This document shows, in pieces, positions 30,493 to 42,400 of a stretch of DNA of 64,000 nucleotides (positions within the stretch are counted from its first letter, which is position 1; every line of letters begins with the position of its first letter). The stretch comes from Chiridota heheva (Eukaryota; Echinodermata; Holothuroidea; Apodida; Chiridotidae). The stretch is taken from the NCBI GenBank assembly GCA_020152595.1, contig JAIGNY010004522.1, positions 92,001-156,000 of the forward strand, read 5' to 3'. Below the pieces are notes generated by a model, which saw only the letters and a program-made list of their open reading frames with translations, did no database searches and had not been told where the DNA came from. The position numbers were made by a program, and so were the translations under genes.

Positions 30493-33400
30493 TTGGGGAG
30501 GATAGAAGCTTTAATATCATTGTGATGCTAAAACATCAATGATGAGTAGCTCAATATATATTTTTGGGTGGGTATAAGACTGGTTTTGTTAGTCGGGAGT
30601 TACACTGGGTAGGCTGGGGTTGTTAGAAAAGGAATACATGTTTGATTAGCATTGGCACAACAAAAGGCTGGGAATGCCCAGAAGGGTGGGTAAACCTTAC
30701 AGGCCCTTGGTTAAATAAATTTGTGTCTAGCCCTGAACAATGACACTGCAATTTCTTTGTTATGGATTGTGTTATGGGACCTAAAGTGCCATGGGTGTCG
30801 GAAGGAGCTCTAGTCAAGGGGGAGGGGGGTGAGCAGAAAATCAAGTTCAAGGGCGCTTTTTAACCATAATTGATGGGGACATTCCATTTATTAAAGGGGC
30901 ACTCTTGTCAGTTTTCGAAATTGTGAAAAAGTGTGCCCCCTTGCCCGTGGTTCCTACACCTTTGGTTTGAACATAGCCAGAATTTGGAAAAGCAAGATGG
31001 GCACTTCCCCACCCTCACTTTTTTCCACAATGGTTACTTTTGTATGGTGATGTGATGTGGTGCGTGATATGGTGACCCCCTTCCCCCCTCCCTCACACAC
31101 ACAATTTTGACTTTTCCCCACTTTCGGTAGGCAAATTCTGGCTATGGGTTTGAGATTGGGAGCCAGGACCAATGTTGACCCATCAGGCGAATAGGTATAA
31201 AAGGCTTCACAGTCTCCAAATGATGGCCACATAAATGGGAATAGCAACTCCTAATAACAATTAATTTAAACTATGCAACTTCCTGATCTTTTAGGAATGA
31301 TGAAATTGACACGGTAAAGTCAGCATAGAATTACTTCATCTTTCTGCTTTTATCACAATGAACATGCAATCAGGGGTGTAGGAAGGTTCACCCCTCAAAG
31401 GGAGAAGGGGTGGGGGGCAAAGCCCAAACTTTCCCTGTGACAAATGCAAAAATTTCACTAGTAAATTAAGTTTCCCTGAAAAGTTGCTGCTAATCCCCCT
31501 CTCCCCCACCCGCTGCTTCCAATGCCACTGCATGCAATATTCCCCCAACGAGCGACAACCAAATTTTGGAGTCATTTTTGTGAGATTGGGAATGCAAAAT
31601 TCTTCAAAACTATGCACTAATGCAATTTCAAATTTCCTCTTTCACTTCACCCTTGAATTAATTCTTAAGATACCTGTCATAGATAACGGTTATTTTATGC
31701 ATCAGTTATTTACAGGCTTTGATCTCCACGCAGGGAGGTGTTATTTGGATGCAAACAAAGTTCCGCCAAGCAATGCATGTGATTTCAAAGGTGTTTTTCA
31801 TCAGTGAGTTATTTACACTTTGGTGATCTCATAGTCACACACACCCAATTGCATTATATGTTTCAAAGAGCCTATTCAGGGTATTAAGCCATTACTTGAT
31901 CTTTTATTACTTTTTAAACAAAAGTTATAGACCAAACGAGCTATTAAATTTACCCCGCTAAACGTAGCAGGATATTTACAAGAGTTATACTTATCTTTCA
32001 TGCTATAAATATGCAATCTGGTCCAATGACCTGATTCTAACGTACTTCTAACCGAACTAAAAAAATAATTACCTTCCCAGCCCTAATGACCTCCATTACA
32101 CCACTAACGTCCCTCACTTAACATTCCACCAAGGCCTGAACAAGAGGGGAAGTGGGCCAGGATGCATGGAAGGTAAGTATAACTCTCATAAATATCCCCG
32201 ATACGCTTAGCGGGGTAAATCTACTTCAAGTAATTTCTTACCTTCCATGCTATAAATATGCAAACAGATTGCAACCGTGGATCGGAAGGGAGGGAGTTCA
32301 GGTCAAAGCCCACAAAGGGCTAGTCCTAATACTCTTAACTAGTTTTCCTACTTGAAGGACTAGTTTCCCTATCCTCTTAATGAGGAAAAACCTCTGAATA
32401 GGAATTACTACACTATAGTAAATTACTCCTAGTTACAGTCAAACCGAACAGGTCACTACCTGTTAGCAGTAACTGAGGCAATTGCCGCATGAACATGAGT
32501 TAGTATCTCAAAACACATGCCAACAAAAAGAGTGTTCAGACACGATATAAATATCATAGCAGTGTCTAACGTAACAAAATGAAACTCACCGAGTTCGTTC
32601 AGGAGACAGAACTGGTTAATAATTACATGATTGAAAATGAAGCATGCGTTAGCTAAGGGGAATTAAGGAATTCCCAAACTGATGATGAAATTTGTTAGCG
32701 CGCAACTTTGCCAAAGCAAAAGTTAGCAGGGTAACACAAACTTTGTAAGGTAAGTCAAGTAAATGCAAGGGAAGAAATGCGACAGGCGTTTTCCAACAGG
32801 CTGCATGAATTATCCTGTGTAAGTAGCTATGCCTCTTACCTGAGTGCATACCCTGGATGTTCCATGAACAACGGTAACCATTTTAAGATATTGCTTTGGA
32901 CGCTTCATCGTGAGATAGTGTCTTGTGACACAGTACATTGAGATCTCCATAACTAAACAAAGAACGCTTTTGTATCGCCAAGCAGCGGATGCGTATGTTT
33001 AAAGCAATTCTAAAGACACCAGACGGGGTGCTGCGGAAAGCAACGGTAAGAGCAACAGCTCCGGGAGAAAGAAGAATATGACCTTCTTTGAGAGAAAGCG
33101 CACAAATAGCACCTCTGCGCTTAGTAGAGTCCACAGAAAGCAGAAAACTGCTGAGGGGTGGCTTGAGCGGAGCTTTCACCAGTGTGCCTAAGACAACTTG
33201 CATGACCCACAGGGATGCAATAATCTTGGGAGGTCTTTATAAGAAGATTCTTTTGGCTAACTTCACCAGTAGTTGCTGGTCTGTGACAGTAGACCCAAAT
33301 GGAAAGCCTCGGTGGATGGCTGCTACAATTATCCTACAGCCCTTGACTGATCCAAATCTGGGAGGAGACATCCCCAAGACGGGGGGTCACAGACTCTTCA

Positions 33401-36400
33401 GAAAGGCCTTGCTACATCAAGGATTGGCGGACAGATGCCACACAGTCAAATGAAGTGCTCTGGGACTGTGGTGCAGTTTGCCGGAGCCCGGGAATGAGAT
33501 GTAAGTTGTTTCTGACTGAAAACTTGTATGGAAAGCCTGCAAAAAGTTGAGCAGCTGAGGGAACCTTAGTTGGCCGAGCCAAATGGGTGCTACCTGTCGT
33601 ACATCACCCTGCTTAGTACGCGAATGGCGAAAAGGCGTAAGCCACGTAATAAGTCCCTTTGTTTGTGAATGCGTCGACTCCGATACCCGCGGGTCAGTAA
33701 TCAGAGCGCAGAGAATTGGTAGCTTGCCATCGTCCAGCGACGCGGACAAACCTATCCAAGAGGCCAAATGTTGCCCAGATCGCTTTGAGTCACCTGTGGA
33801 AAGCATGCCCATCATGTGGGTGCTCCACGAAGGTGAGATGACAGATCTGCAATCATGTTCTTTTAGCCAGAAAGATGAACAGCCTGAAGGCTGACATAGT
33901 TCGTCCTGCACCAAGACTAGAGGAAGGAGTCCAAAAACTCCTGGACTTCGTTCTTCCCTGTCTGAAAGAGAGGAAGAGAGAGAGAGAGGAACCACAACAG
34001 TGGTGCTATGTCGGTGCATATCTGAACTGTTTTGCTCAGTTCTTGTGGTAAAAAATGTAAAAGTGCCCCGCATACTGCCTGTGATTCCAGCATAATGATG
34101 TGCTGAATATACCAAGTACCTGTCCAGGTTCCTGCTCCCTACCCTATTCAAGACACATCCATCACCACTGACGGTGAAGATTTGATGGGTGGAAACTTTA
34201 CTCCTCACGACAGTTGGGGTTGGTGGCACCACTAGACGTGGGGGCCACCGTCTGAAGGTATGGAGCGGGGGTACTCAGGTGTCCTGGATGGGACCACAAA
34301 AGGTCTAGCAGAAGGAGACGTAGGTCTTTCATGTGAAACTTGCACATGGGGACTACATCCACCAGACTGGCTAAGCGGCCTAAGAGCATCAGCCAGCCTC
34401 TTACCAGAGACGTTCGCTGGAAGAGGAGGAAATCCGCTATTGCCTTCACGGCTAGCACTCTCTCCTCTGTCGGCCATAAGTGGGCTTGTGTAAAGTCCAG
34501 GATGGCCGAGGTCTGGAATCGCGTGGTGGAGGGTCCCTCTTCTCAAGGGAGCAGTCCGTCACTCTGGGGATGACTGTTGTCTCTATGGGGAGATCCTGGT
34601 CATCCGTAAGACCATCTTCATCCAGAGGGGTAGATTTTAAAGGCGCCATCCCGAGCCTCACATAGTCAGGGAGCGTTGAATGTACGCATCAGTTGCTGCT
34701 GGCCGGTGGTGCATGGGAGGCAGCAGCCTCTCCTCCATGGCCTGTGTGACCCAAGACTGAAGCCTAGATTTGAAGGAGTCAATGAAGGCAGGAATTATCC
34801 TTCCATGAATTAACTCCATTTTGCTTCATATGTCTACACCTGGGCTTCAGGTAAGGAGGAAGATAGTGAGGAAAGGAAGGACTGACACTGTCCTCTCGCT
34901 TGTGCTTCCTGCTTCTTTCTAGATCTCTACTCTGGGACCTGCTCTACTGTGGAGAGGACTGGGGAGAGAAGTGAGCGAAATGCCGGATGCTGGCGAAACC
35001 CGTGGAAATGGTGCCCTGCTAGACAGGGGAGGACCTGTATGGAGTGCTGCTGAGCATGGTGGTGGAGGAGGAGGCGGGGAAAGAGGAACGTCAATCGGTG
35101 CTTCCCTTGTCCGCTTTTGGGAGGACTTTTTCTAAGTGCTGCTCCTTAAGTTAACCCTTACTCTACCACGCGGCGATATTATCGCCGTTTTGGGTGCCCG
35201 TCTTTGGCCCCGCCACCAGCGCATTTTCAAAAGGTGCTGGTAGAGTCAGGGTTAATCAACCCGCGACATATCGCCAAGAAAATATAGGCAGCATGATGCG
35301 GTGGGCAGCCCAGCAGGTCCCGAAGCGGAAGGGCCCGACTTTTCTGCCTGGAAGACAGAGGACCCTTCAATAATCACGCCTTGATTAATTACTACCACGC
35401 GGCGTATTATCGCTCTTTTGGGTGCCCGTCTTTGGCCCGCCTCCCGAGCGCATTTTCAAAAGGTGCTGGTAGAGTAAGGGTTAAGCAACCTCTTGCAAAT
35501 GCTGCACCTGGGTACATCCGGGGTGCGCCTGGCTATGCTGCATGCCCTACTTAGGTTGTCCATGTTGCCAGTAAAGTGCCGTGATAATTGAAAAATTTCA
35601 GGCCACTAACTCTGATAAGCTATTTTAATTCAGGGTTAATGCATACTTCGTACGCTATATGGGCCGTTAACTTTGGAAAGCTCTTACAACAGTGGAACTG
35701 TGGAGCCCATGGCTACAGCTTTGGAGAGTATAAGGAGACCGTTGTCTTCATATAGTGTCAGCATACAATATGATTGCAGAGACGCTACGTGATGACCGAG
35801 GAGCAACGTGGCAAGTGTGAATGCATGTGTAACCTCGCGCTGTTAAAGTCTGACGTCAGAGTAACAGCGTATGAAAAATAGGTCATTAACCGAACAACGT
35901 GAACGGTAGGGAGGAAAATTATCTCCTCATTACATTGTTCAAGTGCTCACTGTAGACACAAGACCTTACTGGCGTGAGTCTAGGTTGGCTAGGAATCAAG
36001 CTTGTTCAAAGCTTTCTGACTTAAACATATGAGTAAACCCAGCTGGTCATAGAGACCTGCGTGGTTGAAAAGTGTACAGACAACACAACTTTGTGGGTCT
36101 GACTGGTACTACTACTGTAACTCTGGTTAACGACTTAAATGACAGGCCATTAACGTATTACTATACGGGCTGCTAACTGCGTAAGACTTTGAGCCATAAG
36201 ATGCCTTTGAGCTGTAAGACCGCGGAGCCCTAAGATGTTGACTGCTGCCGTGCAGATAACTAGCACCGTATGCAGAACAGGCCATTAACTAAAGAAAGTC
36301 TATTCACCTGAATAGGTTAATCTTAGTGGTGTTATAATGTGCACTGTAAACAATATGGGCCGTTAACATTAGACAGCTTCTTGCAACCAAGGAAGTATGG

Positions 36401-39400
36401 GAACGGAGGCAACGGCCTGTCCAGCTATTAACTTAGTTAAGGTATTTTAATATCTCGTAAACGTATGGCGTATACTATACCGAATATACTATATTGAAGT
36501 TGTTACAACCGTTCTAATATAGTGTTACTCTACGGGCCGTTAACGTTGAACAGGTTGTTGCAACCGTGGAACTGTGGAGCAGGTGGCTACAGTTCATCTG
36601 GTTATAGACTTTGTTAAGTTGTTTTAATGTCTCTGTATACTATACAGGTCGTTAACGTTGACTGTGGGTATTAAACCTTATTAAGTTATTGTAATAATAT
36701 TTTATTATAATGATATGTTAACGTCCTACGTATACTATTCGTGCAGTCAACTTTGAATAGGTTGTTGTAGCTGTGGAACCACATTGCCGCTGGCTACTTA
36801 TGTCAGAATCTTAACTTATGCCAGTTAATTGGATCTGGCGTTAATGTACAGCATATGCTATACGAGTCGTTAACTACAGAAGGTTGTTATAACCTTGGGG
36901 TTGCAGAGCCAATGGCTACGGATGTGGAGAAAACTGATACTGTACTTTGTACGGGTCGTTATCTTGAAATGCTGTGAAGCCGTGAGCCGCGTGAAGCTGC
37001 TTTAAAGGCATTAACGTACAACGTAAACTATATGTGCCTTTGCCTTTGACAGTTACCACGGTCGTAGATGGAGTTAATTTTCTGAATGTTAATGTACTGC
37101 ATATGCTATACGAGCCGTTAACTCAGTTTGCTTCTCTTCACCATGGAGCTACGAAGCTAGTGGCTACATGTGGGGGTACTACTGCCGTACTCAGTATGCG
37201 TCCCTGTTATAGAGCCGTATAAATTTACGATAGCGTTAACATACTGCATATGTTATAGGAGCCATTGACTCAGTTACTTTTAATTACCAACGGAGCTAGG
37301 AAGCTAGTGGCCATGTGCGGGGGACTACCGCCGTATTTAGTACGCGTCCCTGTTAGAATAACTATAAGTATTAAGGATCAGTATGAATATACAATAGCAT
37401 ATGTTATACGAGCCGTTAACTCAGATTACTTCTATTCACCATGGAGCTACGTAGCTAGTGGCTTCATGAGGGGGACTACCGCCGTACTCAGTATACGTCC
37501 CTGTAAGAATAACGGCCGTGGAACCGTGTAGCTCTTTGCTATTTGTACACGAAGAAATTAACTTCCGTTAAGCTACACTTCCTGTAGGGTTTGATCTATT
37601 ATCACTTTACCGCGTATCTGTACAGCTAGTGGGTACACTTCCGGGTTTACCGTAAACTGTAAGTTACCCCTGTTTAATTCCCATGGAGCCGTACGGACTT
37701 GTTCATACGGGGCCGTTCAATGGACCCGTAAAGCCGTGGCACAGATCCATGAACCCATTTCATGGAGCCATATGGATCTGTACAGGGCCGTTCAATGGAC
37801 CCGTATGGAGGAGTACAACCATGGCACGGACCCGTATGGATCCGTAAACCCGCCCCACCCCGTTCAATGGACCTGTAAAGCCATGGCACGGACCCGTACA
37901 GAGCCGTGAACCCGCTTTATGGAGCCGTATGGACCCATACAGGGCCGCTCAATAAACCTGTATGGAGCCATGGTATGGACACGTGAGCCCACTTTATGGA
38001 GCCATATGGACCTGTACGGGGCAGTTCAATGGACCCATATGGAGCCATGGTACAGACATGTGAACCCACTTTGTGGAGCCGTATGGGCCCGTATGCAGGC
38101 GTGAAAGTAATCTTAATCTTCAGCGAGATGTGAAGTAACTTTCTTAAGACGCCGCATTTTGTGGTCCTAATGGTCCCTGCATGGAACCGTGGCCCACAGC
38201 GGTGTTATAAGAAGTCACTTACCACTACCTGTGACCCACAAACTCAGTAGCATCAAGCCGTGACGCACTAGTAATGTGATTTATCTTAGGTAATATAATA
38301 AAGACGCAACTTATTTAACTTTCTTAAAATGCCGCCGCTTGTGATCCTAACGGACCCTGCGCGGGACCGTGGCTCACAGCGGCGTTATAAGAAGTCACTT
38401 ACCACTACCCATGACCCACTGACTCAGTAACATTGAGTCGTGGCACACTAGTAATATATGTGGTTCATCATAAGTTACGTCGTTAAGACACGACTTACGT
38501 CTCTTGTTTAGTTTTAACTTAACGCCAGGCGGACCATTACCTGTGACCCCACTGAATCAGTAGCTTTGAGCCGTGGTGCCCTAGGGTGGTTGGTCAGTAT
38601 AAAATAATAAAGTCGACTACTACTTGTGACCCCACTGACTCAGTAACATTGAGCCGTGATGCACTGGCGTATGTAATTGACTTTGTGAGATTACACTGTA
38701 AGAAGCAATTGGTATCTATACTTACACCATACTGACGACCATTATGCGGGCGAGACGGCACTGCGGAAAACAATAGTATGAGACATGCCACAGTAATCTA
38801 GTACACCAGAAAAAAGAATCAGAAAACCCGAGAAAATGCAAATGCAAAATTTCTGAAAATGCAGAGGGGTGTGGAAAACACTTAACTACTGCTGACTTGG
38901 TTTTGGTGGAGAGAAAATGAAAAGGTGAATTCTCTTGAAAAGGGGGAGCAAGGAGCACCTCAACATGGGTCTCCCTGCAACCCCATAACCGAGAACATCA
39001 ATTAAAAACTTTGTTCAATGATAGTGCTACACTTACAAACTCATGTTATGTACGGTAACATAAAATAAAATACAGGCTCTCTTGTACAAACTGTACAAAC
39101 TATAATTCCTTGGAGCTAGTTGCAGCTGACTCCTCAGCCATCCTGTGGTGATGTCGACTTCTTGCGCATGCACCAAAAGCAAATCGAGAAGTTGGCCTAA
39201 TGCATATGAGAACCTGTACTGAAGATATCCTAACATGTAATAAAAAAGCACAGTATAACACTAGGCTATCTTCGTGGTAGGGCGGGGGCCTGGGAGAAAA
39301 CACATCTACCTGTGCAAATGAGGCCTTATAAACAAGCACACCAGATGCTCTAGGGCACTAAATCCTCCCACCACTGGAGTGTGACTCTCTAGCCACCCAT

Positions 39401-42400
39401 TTTGTACGGGTGGATGGAGCTTCACCCTAGATTTGCATAACTTCAAAGGAGATAGTCCTGTAAGTCGGACTGAATATTTCCCAAGCCATTGTCCACCTCA
39501 TTTTACCTTAGATGACTGAAAAAGCTTGAAGAAAAGTGCCAAACATTTTAAAAACCCTCACTGTTGGAGCTGCAAGAAAGAAAATGTTAGATAAATGGTG
39601 AAAATTTTAATGACATTTTTAACTAGTCTCAGCGATGTTGTGACAGCAACGTGCTGAAAATAAGGGAGGATTTTAGAGGTATAATGGGGGTCAAGGCTGA
39701 GTTGGTAAGTACGTTTTTATTTCGGTTAGAAGTGCGTTAGAATCAGGTCATTGGACCAAAATTTCACCAAAACTGCTTGTCATAGTCATTTGCTCTATCT
39801 CGCTGTCAGAGTTGACGTAATTGTGTACGGTTTTGCAAAGTTGGAGGGGAAACTTTATCATTACATTCAATGGGATATTTTTTATGAATACTTTGTGTCG
39901 CCTCAGCCAGTCACTGAAAATTAATGTTACTCATATATATTGAAAACTATTATCTAATACACAAAATATTTGAAGAAAAATAAATTCTGTCCAGTATTTG
40001 TTGAAAAATGGTAAAAAATATGTAATTCTCCCATTGATTGTAATGATAACTGACTGTTTGTTTTCCCTTTTAACTCAAGTTTGAGACCATCAAAAAGCAT
40101 TGCTACATCGCTGTGCACTACAACATTCCCGGATGTCGGACCTCGAGAACTGAAATAACATTCAAGAAGGATTGAAAAACACTAAGTTAAGCAAACACAT
40201 TTATTCTCTTTGTGATGTCACAAAATTAAAGTAACTTGCAATAATTTGCATACTTCATTATCATAAAGCCATAAAATTCAAACTGATGTGTAAAATTTTG
40301 ATGGATTTTAATGAGACAATTTGTTATTTGTTATCTTCAACTTGTTTGTTTGATCTAACGGCACCACAATAAGGGTCAAATATTTTCATTTTAGAGGTAG
40401 GAAGGAAAGGAAACAGGGGGAGAATGAAACAAAAACACTTAACTTGTTGCTAGATGTCCACAGGTCTTTAAATAAACCCTCACGACCACTAAGGAAATCC
40501 TTCTAAAGTTGAAGCATGCTCCGAGGCCTTGGTGCGTTAACAACTACCATCTATCCATCAAATTAGCTATGTTAAAGTAACTTTATTGATAAATGATAAA
40601 GCTTACCTTTCAAAATGAAGTTTCTGAAATGTAGCAGGCACATCCAGCAAAGTTTGAAAGTGTTTTGGATGTTGGTCTCTTAAAGTTTCGGCAACATGAA
40701 AGGCGTCAATGAAGTAACTTTCTCCACCAGTCACTTCAGGGTCAAACCTTAACACAAGAAAAACAGAAATCATAACCATCATGGTAAATCTACCAAAACG
40801 TAAAATGAAATAAGTTTCTAAGGTTTATTCAAGGTGACTAGATAATATATTGCCACTAGCTTGATTGTGCCACAATAAGTTTGTTTGTTTGTTTCATGGG
40901 GGCTTAACGGCACCACGACAACGAGGGTCAAATTGTGCCTGAGAGGTCAGATCATTCTAGAAGTAGGAAGGGAAGGAAACAGGGGAGAATGAGAGAAATT
41001 CAAGAACAAAAAGTCAGAAAGCTGTGATCGAGAGGGGGGGTGCATGGTTGAAACAAAAACAAAGTAGAGAGGGGGTGGAAGAGGAGAATTAAATATGGTT
41101 GTAGAGGGAAGCATGATGAAGGAAGGAGATAATTTTATCCGGAGGATTTTTCTGGAAGAACTCAGCAATTGAGTTGTGGGGAGCGAGGGAAGTTCTGGAA
41201 ATTCACTAAACACGTTCTCACTGTAAAATCTGAAATTTTCACAATTCATTTGAATTTTTGATTGACAATATATTTGTGCTTTGTAAAATTAATTACCCTA
41301 TTAAATAATAGCACCACAAAGCACAGTGCCATACGTAGAGAATGGTCCATCCAAATTTAGATCTGAGTTTGTTCAAGCTCTTCAAGATATTAAGCTCGAG
41401 TCGAGTGCCAACATGTTTATCATCACATGGCCTCCCATAAGTAAACAGCAACAAAGGGGTCAAAAGGTCAATCTCTTTTTTATTCAACAACACCAAACTC
41501 CACAATTTTGCATGCAATTAATTCCCATTGACTTTTGCATAGGCTTGTACCTAGAGAATGGTCCATCCAACTTCCGATGGTCAAACTTTTGTGGCCAAGT
41601 GCCAAGTTTATCATTGTCAGCCAGAAATTTGCACCGCTTTTAGGTCTTACCTAAGTATATATTATTATGGTTTTCTAACTTTTTGTATCTGCCATTTCCA
41701 CCAATTTTATTATAAGAAAAAAGAATTGAAAGTTGATAACGTATACGGGTTCTAGGTGAAATTCAAAGTATTGCATTGTTTTGAAATATCAAATAAAAAT
41801 CAAATACATACATAGCTTGCAATTTAACCACCAAAACTTTTGTTTTAGAAGCAGTTACTACTGTACCTTCCCATTTCATTGAAAAGACAATTGTAACTCA
41901 GGAGTACAAAAGGTTAAGAAGTGTATCAACTTATTCCAGACGAAGGTGTAACTCAAGCAACATCTTGGTAACTGCAAAAGCCTGAAGTGATAACTTATTA
42001 GTTGTTAAGCTCCTTAAAGTTCTAAACAGTCAGACCCGACCTGATATATAAGTAGGTCGGGTCAGACTTTTCGCCAGTGCACCACAACTGGTTATCAAAG
42101 GCCGTGGACATTGACTTGGTTGTCGATGTTATGTCTGTCCGTACGTCGTACCTGTGTTCTCGTCTGGGTCGTATTAAGCCTTTCGTGATAGCATTATTAC
42201 TATCATAACCGAATACACAGGCGACAACCCCGTCGTTGTAATTGTGTGTTCACTCGTTGTTGTCGTCGTCAACTTTTCCGCTTTATTTTCTTCATTTTGA
42301 AAACCACACGCAATTATGATCACATTTCCTTTATCAATAGCTCCATTGTACTAGTTCTTCTGTTGGTCCGGGGCTGTTGTGGAAGTTGGTGTTGTATATC

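Larger units (their letters stand above)
31945..39765 (-). mobile_element. decayed DIRS-like tyrosine-recombinase retroelement
   Basis: Inverted terminal sequences GGTCCAATGACCTGATTCTA (near 32018) and its complement near 39745 bracket the region. On the minus strand a reverse transcriptase/RNase H region (about 34700-33420) precedes a tyrosine recombinase (about 33210-32640), the order of DIRS elements. The 32 kb end carries nested inverted repeats as expected of DIRS termini. Frames are broken throughout. The span is longer than usual for DIRS (5-6 kb) because tandem repeats and two small TTAA elements fill 35150-38700, so the 39765 boundary may belong to a second fragment. Confidence 0.6.

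Noticed and set aside
33417-34232. 271-codon minus-strand open frame
   Set aside because: Lies over the DIRS-like RT/RNase H region but in a frame without homology; the recognisable motifs are in the neighbouring frames.
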